NCBI GenBank assembly: GCA_963816925.1
Contig: CAWFMY010000028.1
Span: 181,984 to 245,983 of the forward strand
Direction: 5' to 3'
Length of the DNA stretch: 64,000 nucleotides
Source: CAIWHR01 sp963816925
GTDB taxonomy: Bacteria > Pseudomonadota > Gammaproteobacteria > Burkholderiales > Casimicrobiaceae
The notes under the pieces were generated by a model that did no database searches, was not told the DNA's origin, and saw only the letters and a program-made list of their open reading frames with translations. The position numbers were made by a program, and so were the translations under genes. Positions 20,041 through 30,580 of this stretch are shown piece after piece; the first letter of the stretch is position 1, and every line of letters begins with the position of its first letter.

Positions 20041-22438
20041 ATGACCGCCTCCCCGTTTCTCGTCCGCAAGGTCGCCGTGCTCGGCGCCGGCGTGATGGGT
20101 GCGCAGATCGCCGCCCATCTCGTCAACGCCGGCGTTCCCGTCGTCCTGTTCGATCTCGCGGCAAAGGAAGGCGACCCCGACGGCATCGTCAACAAGGCGC
20201 TGGCCGGCCTCGCGAAGCTCGAGCCGTCGCCGCTCGCGACCGCCGACCGCGCTGCGTACATCGACGCCGCGAACTACGATCGCGACCTCGCACGGCTCGC
20301 GGAATGCGACCTCGTGATCGAGGCGATCGCCGAGCGGATGGACTGGAAGCGCGACCTCTACGCGAAGGTCGGCCCGCACGTGGCGCCGCATGCGATCGTC
20401 GCCTCCAACACGTCCGGGCTGTCGATCAACGCGCTGGCCGCGGCGCTTCCCGCGGGTATCCGCCCGCGCTTTTGCGGGATCCATTTCTTCAATCCGCCGC
20501 GGTACATGCATCTGGTCGAGCTGATCGCGCAGGACGCGACGACCCCGGCGCTCATGGACGCGCTGGAGACGTTCGTCGTCACCACGCTCGGCAAGGGGGT
20601 CGTGCGCGCCAAGGACACGCCGAACTTCGTCGCCAACCGCGTCGGCATCTTTTCGATGCTGGCGACGATGGCGCACACCGAAACGTACGGCCTCGGATTC
20701 GACGTGGTCGACGCGCTTACGGGGCCGGCCATCGGCCGCGCGAAGAGCGCCACGTACCGCACGGCCGACGTGGTCGGCCTCGACACGATGGCGCACGTGA
20801 TCAAGACGATGCAGGACACGCTGCCGGACGATCCGTGGCATCTGCTGTTTCGCGCGCCGCCCGTGCTCGCGGGCCTGATCGCGCAAGGCGCGCTGGGGCA
20901 GAAGACGCGCGCGGGCTTCTTCCGCAAGGTCGGCAAGGACATCGAGGTGCTGGACCCGGCCGCGCGCGCCTACCGCAAGTCGGCGGGCGCCGTCGATCCC
21001 GCGGTGGCCGAAATCCTGGCGCTCAAGAATCCGGGCGAACGATTCGCGAAGCTCCGCGCGAATCCGCATCCGCAGGCGCAATTCCTCTGGGCGATCTTCC
21101 GCGACCTGTTCCACTACGCGGCGTTTCACCTGGCGGCGATCGCCGACAACGCGCGCGACGTCGACCTCGCGCTGCGCTGGGGCTTCGGCTGGGCGATGGG
21201 GCCGTTCGAGATCTGGCAGGCGGCAGGCTGGAAGGACGTCGCGGGATGGATCGCGGAAGACATCGCGGCCGGAAAGACGCTCGCCAACGCGCCGCTGCCG
21301 AAGTGGGTGAGCGAAGGCCCGGCCGCCGCGGGCGTGCACACGCCGGCGGGCGCCTGGAGCGCATCGGGCGCGACGTTCCGGCCGCGCTCGACGCTGCCCG
21401 TTTACAAGCGCCAGGCATTTCCGGATCCCGTTCTCGGCGAGCGGTGGCCGACGGGCACGACGATCATGGAAACACCGGCGGTACGCTTGTGGCATCTCGG
21501 CGACGACATCGGCATCCTCTCGTTCAAGAGCAAGGCAAATACGATCGGCGAAGACGTCCTGGACGGAATTCAGGCGTCCATCGAGCGCGCCGAGCGCGAC
21601 TGCGCCGGGCTCGTGCTCTGGCAGACGAAGGAGCCGTTTTCGCTCGGCGCCAATCTTGTCCGCGATCGAGCCGGCGATCCAGGCGGGGCAGTGGAGCGTG
21701 ATCGAGGCGGTCGTCGCCAAGTTCCAGCAGACGTCGCTCAGGTTCCGCTACAGCCTCGTGCCGACGGTCGCCGCGGTGCGCGGCATGGCGCTCGGCGGAT
21801 CGTGCGAATTCATCCTGCACTGCGATCGGACGGTGGCGGCGCTCGAGTCCTACATCGGCCTGGTCGAGGCGGGCGTGGGTCTGCTGCCGGGCGGCGGCGG
21901 CTGCAAGGAAATCGCCGTGCGCGCGGCGCAGGACGTCGCGCGCGGGGTGGTCGGGAGCCAACTCGACCAGTTGCCATTCCTGCGCACGTATTTCCAGACC
22001 GTGGCGATGGCCAAGGTGTCGCGCAGCGCAAGCGAAGCCCGGGAACTGGGCTTTCTCCGCCCCGCAGATATCGTCGTCTTCAACGCCTTCGAGTTGCTGC
22101 ACGTCGCGCGGGCAACGGCGCGCGCGCTGGCGGAAGCCGGCTATCGGCCGCCGCTGTCGCCGCGCAACGTCCCGGTCGCCGGCAGGACCGGCATCGCCAC
22201 GCTCGAGATGATGCTCGTCAACATGCGCGACGGCGGCTTCATCTCTCCGTACGACTTCGAAATCGGGCTGCGCATCGCGCGGGTCATATGCGGCGGCGAG
22301 GTCGACCCGGGCAGCCTCGTCGACGAGAAATGGCTGCTCGACCTCGAGCGCGCCGAGTTCATGGCGCTGCTGCGCAATGCGAAGACGCAGGCGCGCATCT
22401 CGCATACGCTGAAGACCGGCAAGCCGCTGCGGAACTAG
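20041..22438 (+). CDS. 3-hydroxyacyl-CoA dehydrogenase/enoyl-CoA hydratase (FadN-type, dehydrogenase first), one frameshift
   Basis: About 799 residues when joined. The dehydrogenase domain comes first: VAVLGAGVMGAQIAAHLVNA, SNTSGLSINAL, CGIHFFNPPRYMHLVELI and DTPNFVANRVGIF. The crotonase domain comes last, with GMALGGSCEFILHCDRTVAA and YIGLVEAGVGLLPGGGGCKE. This order and length match the FadN-like group, the reverse of the 14008 gene. An indel near 21657 breaks the hydratase half. It pairs with the thiolase that starts nine bases downstream, forming a second, complete set for oxidation of 3-hydroxyacyl intermediates. Confidence 0.9.
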
Positions 22439-22446
22439 GAGTCGCC

Positions 22447-23643
<1,197 letters not shown>

Positions 23644-23667
23644 CGCGCGATCAACTGTGGAGAAATC

Positions 23668-24228
23668 ATGATACGAAAATTCGTCATTCTGTTCGCATTG
23701 TGTATCGCATCGGTTCCTGCGCTGGCCGCGGAGGTCGCCGGCGTCAAGCTCGACGACAAGATGTCGGTGGGCGGGCAGGAACTCGTGCTCAACGGCGCCG
23801 GCATTCGCACCAAGGCGATCTTCAAGGTCTACGTGGGCAGCCTCTGGGTGCCGGCGAAGGCGACCAGCGCCGCCGCGGTGTACGCGAAGGCGCCGCGCCG
23901 CGTCCAGCTCAACATGCTGCGCGACGTGGGCTCGGACCAGATGATGGAAGCGCTGGTCGACGGCGTGAAGCAGGGCAACTCCGCCGCGGAGGTCGCGGCG
24001 GTGAAAGCGCAGACCGAACAGCTGGCGTCGGTCATGAAGTCGATCGGGCCACTGAAGGAAGGCAATGTCCTCACGTTCGATTTCGTCGGCGACGCGACCA
24101 AGGTCGGCCTCAACGGCGCCGAGAAAGGCTCGATTCCCGGCGACGCGTTCAACAAGGCGCTGATGAACGCGTGGCTCGGCGACAACCCGGTCCAGTCCGA
24201 CCTCAAGAAAGCGATGCTCGGCGGATAG
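23668..24228 (+). CDS. Chalcone isomerase-like periplasmic protein
   Basis: The 186-residue protein has a cleaved signal peptide (FVILFALCIASVPALA) and then a chalcone-isomerase-like fold signature: VAGVKLDDKMSVGGQELVLN, GAGIRTKAIFKVYVGSLWVP and DFVGDATKVGLNG. Bacterial members are not flavonoid enzymes in any demonstrated way; eukaryotic relatives bind fatty acids. Position just behind fadA suggests a lipid-related periplasmic role, which is inference. It starts 24 bases after fadA. Confidence 0.8.
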   Translation: MIRKFVILFALCIASVPALAAEVAGVKLDDKMSVGGQELVLNGAGIRTKAIFKVYVGSLWVPAKATSAAAVYAKAPRRVQLNMLRDVGSDQMMEALVDGVKQGNSAAEVAAVKAQTEQLASVMKSIGPLKEGNVLTFDFVGDATKVGLNGAEKGSIPGDAFNKALMNAWLGDNPVQSDLKKAMLGG

Positions 24229-24233
24229 GCCGC

Positions 24234-25247
24234 GTGCCCGATTTCTGGCGCGCCTGCGGCTACCGGCTGCTCACGACCGGCGCGGACGGGCGCCTCACGC
24301 TCACCGACGATTTCCTGCGCGCGTCGCTGCTGCGGCCCGAGCTCGCGCCGGTGCCGGAGTCGTGCGCGGCCGAGCTTGCGCTGCACGACACGCTGATGAC
24401 GGCGCCGCGCGGCGCGGTGGGCGATGCGCAGCTCGCGGCGCTCGCGGATCCGGACATTCGCGAGAACTATGCGATCTGGCTGCGTTTTCGCGGGCGCCTG
24501 ATGGCAGCGCCGTCGCTCGAATCCGCGTACACGGCGTTGTTCAACGACGGTGTCGACGTGCCGCCGCTGATGGTCCAGCAATTGACCCAGGTGCTGCTCC
24601 GGCACCTGCTGGGCGACGGCGCCGATCCGATGGAGGCGCGCGTCGCCGAGATGCTGTTCCGGCCGCAGCGGATCGCGGTGCGCGAGGACGGCGCGGTCAT
24701 GGCCGCCGACGAATTGACGGTCGAGCTCCACTCGACGACCGGCGGGTTCGGAAGCCTGGGCGAGCTCCTGCAGCAGAACCGGGTCCCGACGCGGACGGTC
24801 GACCTCGACGTCCTGGACGAGAGCAACGCCGCCGTCTACTGGGACCGCGACGAGCGCCACGACCTCGCGATCAGCCTCAACCGCGGGCGCCCCGCGCTTG
24901 CCGCGCTGTGCCGGGTCCTCGAGCGCTGGATCGCGCATTTCCTGGGGGTCGAGGTCTCGATCGAGCCGAAGCGCGAGATCGACGACAAGCGGTGGGTCTG
25001 GCACGTCGGCCTCGACGCCGAGGCCAGCTCGCTCCTGAACGATCTGTACAACCGCGCCGACGTCGACGAGGAACGAATGGGCCGGCTCCTTTGTCTGTTC
25101 GAACTCACCTTCAGGAATCCGGCCGACATGCGTCCGGCCATCGCCGGGCGGCCCGTCTACCTCGCGATGGCGATGGACCCCGATTCGCGGCTCAAGCTGA
25201 AGCCGCAGAACCTCCTCCTCAACCTGCCGCTCGCGCGGCCCCAATGA
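24234..25247 (+). CDS. Uncharacterised protein, probably DUF6352 family
   Basis: The 337-residue soluble protein starts at GTG, five bases after the preceding stop. It opens PDFWRACGYRLLTTGADGRL and contains NYAIWLRFRGRLMAAPSLE and a C-terminal DPDSRLKLKPQNLLLNLPLA. I recognise the start as typical of a betaproteobacterial family of unknown function that I believe is DUF6352. No catalytic motif, signal or membrane segment is apparent. It is likely co-transcribed with the neighbours on both sides. Confidence 0.7.
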   Translation: MPDFWRACGYRLLTTGADGRLTLTDDFLRASLLRPELAPVPESCAAELALHDTLMTAPRGAVGDAQLAALADPDIRENYAIWLRFRGRLMAAPSLESAYTALFNDGVDVPPLMVQQLTQVLLRHLLGDGADPMEARVAEMLFRPQRIAVREDGAVMAADELTVELHSTTGGFGSLGELLQQNRVPTRTVDLDVLDESNAAVYWDRDERHDLAISLNRGRPALAALCRVLERWIAHFLGVEVSIEPKREIDDKRWVWHVGLDAEASSLLNDLYNRADVDEERMGRLLCLFELTFRNPADMRPAIAGRPVYLAMAMDPDSRLKLKPQNLLLNLPLARPQ

Positions 25248-25263
25248 ACCCGACGCTTCGCCG

Positions 25264-25818
25264 ATGAACACGACAACGATCCATTCCATCTTCCGCCGCG
25301 GCGCCGCGACACTCCTGCTCGCCGGAGCCGCCGCCGGTGCCGCAGTTGCCCAATCGCCGCCTGCCGCCGCGGATCCTCTCGCGCCGCTCGCCTGGCTCGA
25401 CGGCTGCTGGCGCGGCCTCGTCAACCAGCGCGAGTTTCGCGAGCATTGGATGCCGCTGCGCGGCGGCTTGCTGCTCGGCGTGAGCCAGACGGTGATGGAC
25501 GGGAAATCGCAGGGCTACGAGTACCTGCGGATCGAGTCGCGGCCGGACGGCATCTACTACGTCGCCACACCGTCGGACGCGAAGGAGGACGCGTTCCGGT
25601 TCGTGGGCAGGACCGTCGACACGGCGGACGACCGCAACGACGAGATCTTCACGTTCGAGAATCCGGCGCTCGATTTCCCGCGGCGGATCATCTATCGGCG
25701 CGGAACCGGCGGCTGGCTCTATGCGCACGTCGAAGGCAAGGTGGGCGGCGCCGAGCGGAAGGTGATCTATCCCATGCGGCGGATCGACTGCGCGTCCGGC
25801 GCGTTCATCGACAAGTAG
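25264..25818 (+). CDS. DUF6265-like secreted protein
   Basis: The 184-residue protein has a signal peptide (LLLAGAAAGAAVAQ) followed by LAWLDGCWRGLVNQREFREH and WMPLRGGLLLGVSQTV. This WLxGCW...EHWMPxxGG pattern is typical of DUF6265 lipocalin-like proteins. It probably binds a hydrophobic ligand in the periplasm, but nothing is established. Its ATG follows the previous stop by 16 bases. Confidence 0.75.
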   Translation: MNTTTIHSIFRRGAATLLLAGAAAGAAVAQSPPAAADPLAPLAWLDGCWRGLVNQREFREHWMPLRGGLLLGVSQTVMDGKSQGYEYLRIESRPDGIYYVATPSDAKEDAFRFVGRTVDTADDRNDEIFTFENPALDFPRRIIYRRGTGGWLYAHVEGKVGGAERKVIYPMRRIDCASGAFIDK

Positions 25819-25822
25819 GCGC

Positions 25823-26158
25823 ATGACCGCGGCAGCTTCGGCGCTGGCGAACTTCGAGAAGATGCTTGCGGCCGGCAAGGACGGCGCGCTGCTGCGCTAT
25901 TCGCTCGGCAACGAATACCTCAAGGCGGAGGATCCCGCGCGCGCCGCGGAACATCTCGCGCGCGCCGTGGCGCTGGATCCCCGATACACGGCCGCCTGGA
26001 AGCTCTACGGCAAGGCGCTTGCCGCGACGGGGCGCGATGCCGAGGCTCTGGCAGCGTATCGCGAGGGCATCGCGGTCGCCGTCGCGCGGGGCGACAAGCA
26101 GGCCGAGAAGGAGATGACGGTATTCGCGCGGCGGATCGAGCGCGCGCAGAATCCGTAA
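25823..26158 (+). CDS. Tetratricopeptide-repeat protein
   Basis: The 111-residue protein is made of about three TPR units: LLRYSLGNEYLKAEDPARAA, EHLARAVALDPRYTAAWKLY and GKALAATGRDAEALAAYREG. No signal peptide. It starts four bases after the preceding stop, so it belongs to the same transcript. Likely a small protein-interaction module; partner unknown. Confidence 0.82.
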   Translation: MTAAASALANFEKMLAAGKDGALLRYSLGNEYLKAEDPARAAEHLARAVALDPRYTAAWKLYGKALAATGRDAEALAAYREGIAVAVARGDKQAEKEMTVFARRIERAQNP

Positions 26159-26274
26159 CGTCCTTGCGGGCGGTTGACCTGCGCGACCGGGCGCACAATA
26201 CTGGGGATCGTGCGATTGCACGCCCCTACGCGGGAAGCCAGCGAAGTGAACCACCGACATTCGAGAGCGGGCCG

Positions 26275-28134
26275 ATGCAGCGCAGGCTGACGGCGATCCT
26301 TGCGGCCGACGTCGCCGACTACAGCGGCTTGATGGAGGCCGACGAGGCCGGCACGCTCGAGCAGCTCAAGTCCAATAGAAGCCGGGTCTTCGATCCGTGC
26401 GTTGCCGCGCACGGCGGGCGCGTCGTCAAGCTCATGGGCGACGGGTCCCTCGTCGAGTTCGGAAGCGTCATTGCCGCCGTCAACTGCGCGCTCGAGATCC
26501 AGGAGTCGACGGAACGCGTCGACGCCCCGCGCGTCGGCGCGAAACACATCCGGTACCGCATCGGCATCAATCTCGGCGACGTGATCGTCGAAGGCGACGA
26601 CATCTACGGCGAGGGCGTCAACGTCGCCGCGCGCCTGCAGGCCATGGCGCCGGTGGGCGGCGTCGTCGTGTCCGCCACGGTTCGGGAGCAAGTGGCCGGC
26701 AAGGTCGCTTGCGCGTTCGAGGACCTCGGCGAGCATACGGTCAAGAACATCCTGCGTCCGGTGCACGTGTTCGTGCTGCGCCCGGCCGGGGACGCTGCGG
26801 TCGCCGACCGCAGGGTGGAGCGCGCGCGCGGCGCGTCCGTCTGCGTCCTCCCGTTCGCCAACATGAGCGGCGACCCGGAGCAGGAGTACTTCTCCGACGG
26901 CATCACCGAGGACATCATCACCGATTTGAGCAAGGTGTCCGCGCTGTGGGTCGCCGCGCGCAACACCGCGTTCACGTTCAAAGGCAAGCACGTCGACGTG
27001 TCGCAGGTCGCGCGGCAGCTGAAGGTCGGCCACGTCCTGGAGGGCAGCGTCCGCAAGGCGGGGGGCCGGGTGCGCATCACCGCGCAGCTGATCGACGGCG
27101 CGACCGGCGGCCACGTCTGGGCGGAGCGCTACGACCGCGACCTCAACGACATCTTCGCGCTGCAGGACGAGATTTCCGAGGCCATCGTCACGGCCCTGAA
27201 GCTCAAGCTGCTGCCCGAGGAGAAGAAGGCGATCGAGCAGCGCGGAACCACCAATCCCGAGGCCTACAAGCTCTACCTGATGGCGCGGCAGTACAGCGTC
27301 ACCGGCAATGTCGGGGACGCCCGCCGCAGCGAGGCGATCGTTCGCTTGTGCCGCCGCGCCACCGAAATCGACCCGGACTATGCGCGTCCGTGGGCGCTGA
27401 TGGCCGGCGCGCAGGGCACCTTGCGCTTCCATCATGCACGGGAGGGCGATGGCGGACTGGCGGCGGCCGAACGCGCGATCGCGCTCGACGGCAATCTCGC
27501 GGAGGCGCATGCCGCGCGCGCACGGGTCCTGACGCGGGATGCACGCTACGACGAGGCGAAGCGCGAGATCGACATCGCCTTGCGCCTCGATGCCGAGTCG
27601 TACGAAGTCAACGCCGCGGCGGCGGGCCTGTACTACAACCTGCGCCGATTCGACCAGGCGATTCTCCACTACGAAAAGGCGGCGGCGGTGATGGAGAACG
27701 ACTATACGAATTCCGGCATGGTCATCAGCTGCTACAAGGCGATCGGCGACAAGGAGGGCGCGCTGCGGGCGGCGCGGCGGGCGCTCGAGCGCACCGAAAA
27801 GATCATTTCCCAGGATCCGGACAATGGCTCCGCGATGAGCTTCGCGGTCGGCGCGCTGGCCACGCTGGGCGAGGCGGAGCGCGCGAAGGAATGGGCCGCG
27901 CGCGCCACGCTGCTCGATCCGGACAACGTGAACATGAAATACAACTTCGCGTGCATGCTCGTCCTCGATCTGCACGAGTACGATGCCGCGCTCGACCTGC
28001 TGGAACCGTTGTTCGCACGACTGCGCACCGAGGTGATGAACTGGGTCAAGACCGATCCCGATCTCGACGCCATCCGCGACCATCCGCGCTTCAAGGCGAT
28101 GCTGGCGGCCGCGGAGGCGCGGCTCGCTACTTGA
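26275..28134 (+). CDS. Class III nucleotidyl cyclase with TolB-like and TPR domains
   Basis: This intact 619-residue protein starts MQRRLTAILAADVADYSGLM. The cyclase domain (residues about 1-170) retains both metal-binding Asp positions (AADVADYS and KLMGDGSLVEF) and the Asn/Arg pair in GEGVNVAARLQ. A TolB/FlgO-like segment follows (SVCVLPFANMSGDPEQEYF; GHVLEGSVRKAGGRVRITAQ). The rest is TPR. There is no membrane span. The architecture is common in alpha- and betaproteobacteria; whether cAMP, cGMP or neither is made cannot be told. Its stop overlaps the convergent beta-helix gene by eight bases. Confidence 0.88.
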   Translation: MQRRLTAILAADVADYSGLMEADEAGTLEQLKSNRSRVFDPCVAAHGGRVVKLMGDGSLVEFGSVIAAVNCALEIQESTERVDAPRVGAKHIRYRIGINLGDVIVEGDDIYGEGVNVAARLQAMAPVGGVVVSATVREQVAGKVACAFEDLGEHTVKNILRPVHVFVLRPAGDAAVADRRVERARGASVCVLPFANMSGDPEQEYFSDGITEDIITDLSKVSALWVAARNTAFTFKGKHVDVSQVARQLKVGHVLEGSVRKAGGRVRITAQLIDGATGGHVWAERYDRDLNDIFALQDEISEAIVTALKLKLLPEEKKAIEQRGTTNPEAYKLYLMARQYSVTGNVGDARRSEAIVRLCRRATEIDPDYARPWALMAGAQGTLRFHHAREGDGGLAAAERAIALDGNLAEAHAARARVLTRDARYDEAKREIDIALRLDAESYEVNAAAAGLYYNLRRFDQAILHYEKAAAVMENDYTNSGMVISCYKAIGDKEGALRAARRALERTEKIISQDPDNGSAMSFAVGALATLGEAERAKEWAARATLLDPDNVNMKYNFACMLVLDLHEYDAALDLLEPLFARLRTEVMNWVKTDPDLDAIRDHPRFKAMLAAAEARLAT

Positions 28135-29194
28135 GCGGATTTGGCGAGGTCGCCCCGCTTATGTCGGGCACACCGCGGCCGGACAGCGTGTTGTTGGCGG
28201 AGGTCAGCAACACCGCCCCGCCGCTCTGGTCGAAGTCGGGTCCGGTGTTGCGCGCGATGGTCGAGCCCGTGACGATGACGGTCGAATTCGTGTCCGAGGC
28301 GATGACCCCGTTGCCGACGTTTTCGACGGCGGCCGAATTCGAGACCGTGAGAAAGGCCGTCCCGAGGTTGAACGTTCGCGTGCCGTAACCGCCGCCGCTG
28401 TTCCGGGCGCTGGTCGAGCGGACGATGGCGAGCCGCGTGGACGCACCGGCGAAGTCGGGAATCCCGACCACGCCCGTCTTGCCGTTCCCCGTGAACGCAC
28501 TGTCCGCCAGCGTCACCGTCACTGCAACGGCGGTCGCCGGTTGGGCCCGCACGCCATTGCTGCCGTTCTGGTCCGCGGCGATGCGTTCCGCATCGAGCGA
28601 CCCCGACGCGGCCAGAATTCCGTACACGCCGTTGCGCGAGAACTGCGCATCGATCACGCGAACTTCCGGCGCGCCCGCGGCAATATTGAGGCCGTTCTGC
28701 CCGTTGCCGCGAACCAGCGTCGATCGGAGAACGATGCGCGCGCCGCCGTCGATCCGGATGCCGTCGGCAGTCAGGTTGGAGACGACGCACTGCTCGATGT
28801 TCACCTCGGCGCCGGACGTCACCACGATCCCCCTGTTGCCGCCCTGCCCGTTGATCGTCAGGCCGCGCAGCGTCACCTTGCCCGCGGCTCCGGCGGCGAT
28901 CGTGATCCCGTCGCCGGCCAGCACGCTGACCCCGGCATATACGCCCGGCGGGGCGATGATCGACACGGACTGCGCGATCGAAACGCTGCCATAGCCGCCG
29001 GAATCGAGCACGACGATCTCGCCGCCGGGGCTGGTCGCCGCCATCGCCGTGGCAAAGTCGCGGCACGGCGTGGCGATGAAGCAATTTGGATTGTTGACGC
29101 CGAGGGTCGACACGAATGTGCGCTGGGACGCGGCGTGCGCGAGCGACGTGGCAATGACGCCGAGGGCGAGGATGGCGAGGCGAGCGGCATGCAT
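28127..29194 (-). CDS. Secreted right-handed beta-helix repeat protein
   Basis: The 355-residue protein has a signal peptide (ILALGVIATSLAHA) and then RTFVSTLGVNNPNCFIATPC, a common N-terminus of bacterial beta-helix proteins. It continues with repeated short strands such as GITIAAGAAGKVTLRGLTIN and VRGNGQNGLNIAAG. This is the pectate-lyase-like parallel beta-helix; no catalytic residues are obvious, so a structural or carbohydrate-binding role is possible. GAAGGAG precedes the ATG. Confidence 0.82.
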   Translation of the reverse strand: MHAARLAILALGVIATSLAHAASQRTFVSTLGVNNPNCFIATPCRDFATAMAATSPGGEIVVLDSGGYGSVSIAQSVSIIAPPGVYAGVSVLAGDGITIAAGAAGKVTLRGLTINGQGGNRGIVVTSGAEVNIEQCVVSNLTADGIRIDGGARIVLRSTLVRGNGQNGLNIAAGAPEVRVIDAQFSRNGVYGILAASGSLDAERIAADQNGSNGVRAQPATAVAVTVTLADSAFTGNGKTGVVGIPDFAGASTRLAIVRSTSARNSGGGYGTRTFNLGTAFLTVSNSAAVENVGNGVIASDTNSTVIVTGSTIARNTGPDFDQSGGAVLLTSANNTLSGRGVPDISGATSPNPLK

Positions 29195-29247
29195 GGCGGA
29201 CTCCTTCGGGTTGCGGTGCCTGCGGCGGAGCCGCTGGCGACGTGGCG

Positions 29248-29276
29248 AGTGTTGGGCACCGTCGCCGTCACGTCAA
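29248..29276 (-). promoter_or_regulatory. Candidate sigma70 promoter for the beta-helix gene
   Basis: On the minus strand TTGACG (29276-29271) is followed after 17 bases by AACACT (29253-29248), about 54 bases before the ATG. The -35 box is good, the -10 box weak. Confidence 0.3.
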
Positions 29277-29285
29277 GGCGCTCGC

Positions 29286-29522
29286 TACACCGGGCCTTCG
29301 CCGCTCAGCCGCCCATCGCGCCTGCTGCTCTTTGGCGCGCCCGCGATCGGGCTATCCGCACGGCCGGGCTTCGAGCTCGTTCAAGTCTGGCATCTCTCGG
29401 TGGCGACCGTGATGCTGCAGGCGCTCGTCAGCCTGCTGTTGCTGCGGGCACAATTCCGGGTCCGGCTGGGCCCCCTGGGTCAACCCGCGCACGCGACAAC
29501 GGGGGATGGCGTGCCCGGATGA
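29286..29522 (+). pseudogene. Possible C-terminal remnant of a multidrug (MATE-like) transporter
   Basis: The frame reads SRPSRLLLFGAPAIGLSARP, then VWHLSVATVMLQALVSLLLL and RAQFRVRLGPLG before TGA at 29522. This hydrophobic helix followed by a basic RxxFRxRL motif is what the last helix and tail of MATE- or MFS-type transporters look like. No upstream frame provides the rest, since that region is occupied by the oppositely oriented beta-helix gene. It looks like a stranded gene end; family assignment is tentative. Confidence 0.35.
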
Positions 29523-29630
29523 TCGGAGGCAAACTTCGCCTTTCAAAACGGCACTCATGCCGGCACCAGAACTCCTCGCAGCAGGAGAATTCGCTTCATC
29601 GCCCCCATCAACATCAGGAGGAACCGCACC

Positions 29631-30161
29631 ATGTCTCCAAAACATTGCGTCACCATCGCCGTGTTCGGCGCCGTATTGCTCGCCATCGCTCCGGCCGGCG
29701 CGCAACAGACGCCCCCGCCCAATCCGCTCGACGCCGTGCCCGACAAGATGCCTTTCGACGTCCCCTACGGCGCGCCGATTTCGCTCGATCGCGCCGAGGC
29801 CGCCATTGCGGCGACGGTGGCCGAAGCGAAGAAACGGGACTGGAAAATGAACGTCGCCGTCGTCGACTCGGGGGGCAACCTGGTCGCCTTCCAGCGCATG
29901 GATGGCGCGCAAATGGCGTCGATTGCGATCTCGGAGCACAAGGCGCGCGCGTCGGCGACGTTCCGGCGCGAGACCAAGGCCTTCGAGAACGGCATCCAGG
30001 GAGGCATCAACTATCTCATCACGCTCGACGGCGTCATCGCGTCGCGCGGCGGCATCCCGCTCATCGAGAACGGGAAGATCATCGGCGCGATCGGATGTTC
30101 CGGCGGCACGGGCTCGCAGGACGAAGTGGTCTGCAAGGTCGGCGCGGCGACGGTCAAATAG
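29631..30161 (+). CDS. GlcG/HbpS-family heme-binding-like secreted protein
   Basis: The 176-residue protein has a signal peptide (VFGAVLLAIAPAGA) and the GlcG/HbpS core: NVAVVDSGGNLVAFQRMDGA, ASIAISEHKARASATFRR and GGIPLIENGKIIGAIGCSGG. HbpS relatives bind heme or cobalamin; many members have no known role. A strong AGGAGG lies 9 bases before the ATG. It is a single-gene unit between the transporter fragment and an oppositely oriented small gene. Confidence 0.87.
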   Translation: MSPKHCVTIAVFGAVLLAIAPAGAQQTPPPNPLDAVPDKMPFDVPYGAPISLDRAEAAIAATVAEAKKRDWKMNVAVVDSGGNLVAFQRMDGAQMASIAISEHKARASATFRRETKAFENGIQGGINYLITLDGVIASRGGIPLIENGKIIGAIGCSGGTGSQDEVVCKVGAATVK

Positions 30162-30254
30162 CGGCGCTGAAGCGGTTCGCGGGGCCACGCGACTCGCCGC
30201 GGGAGCCCGCGGTTGGCGGTGTGCGGACGCCGTCCGAAAGCTCAACGTCGAAGG

Positions 30255-30419
30255 TCAGCGCGTCTCGACATTCAAGGAGGATAGACCGTCGACGTCCAGC
30301 GACCGCAGTGCCCTGGCGGTGGCTTTTTCCCGTGTTGCGGCCATCGTCAGGAGCGCATGCAGCAGCATGCCGGCGTAACCGCCGACGACGAATGCTCCAA
30401 CCATCCACCAGATCGACAT
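30255..30419 (-). CDS. Small single-span membrane protein (54 aa)
   Basis: An ATG preceded by GAGGTGG opens a 54-codon frame: MSIWWMVGAFVVGGYAGMLL, then HALLTMAATREKATARALRS and an acidic/polar tail ending NVETR. Residues 3-28 form one hydrophobic helix followed by a basic stretch, as in small inner-membrane proteins. Codon use resembles neighbouring genes. Function unknown. Confidence 0.5.
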   Translation of the reverse strand: MSIWWMVGAFVVGGYAGMLLHALLTMAATREKATARALRSLDVDGLSSLNVETR

Positions 30420-30580
30420 GACCCACCTCGGCACAATGAACCTGATGAGGCCATTTCGGCACAGCTTCGCCGGGCAGTCTGTACGCTACCTAACATAACT
30501 TCTGTCGGTCGCCGTCCGACAACGCCCGTTGCTCGGCAAGTCGCCCGCCATGGACCGGAGGCCGGCCCCCCGCAACGGCA

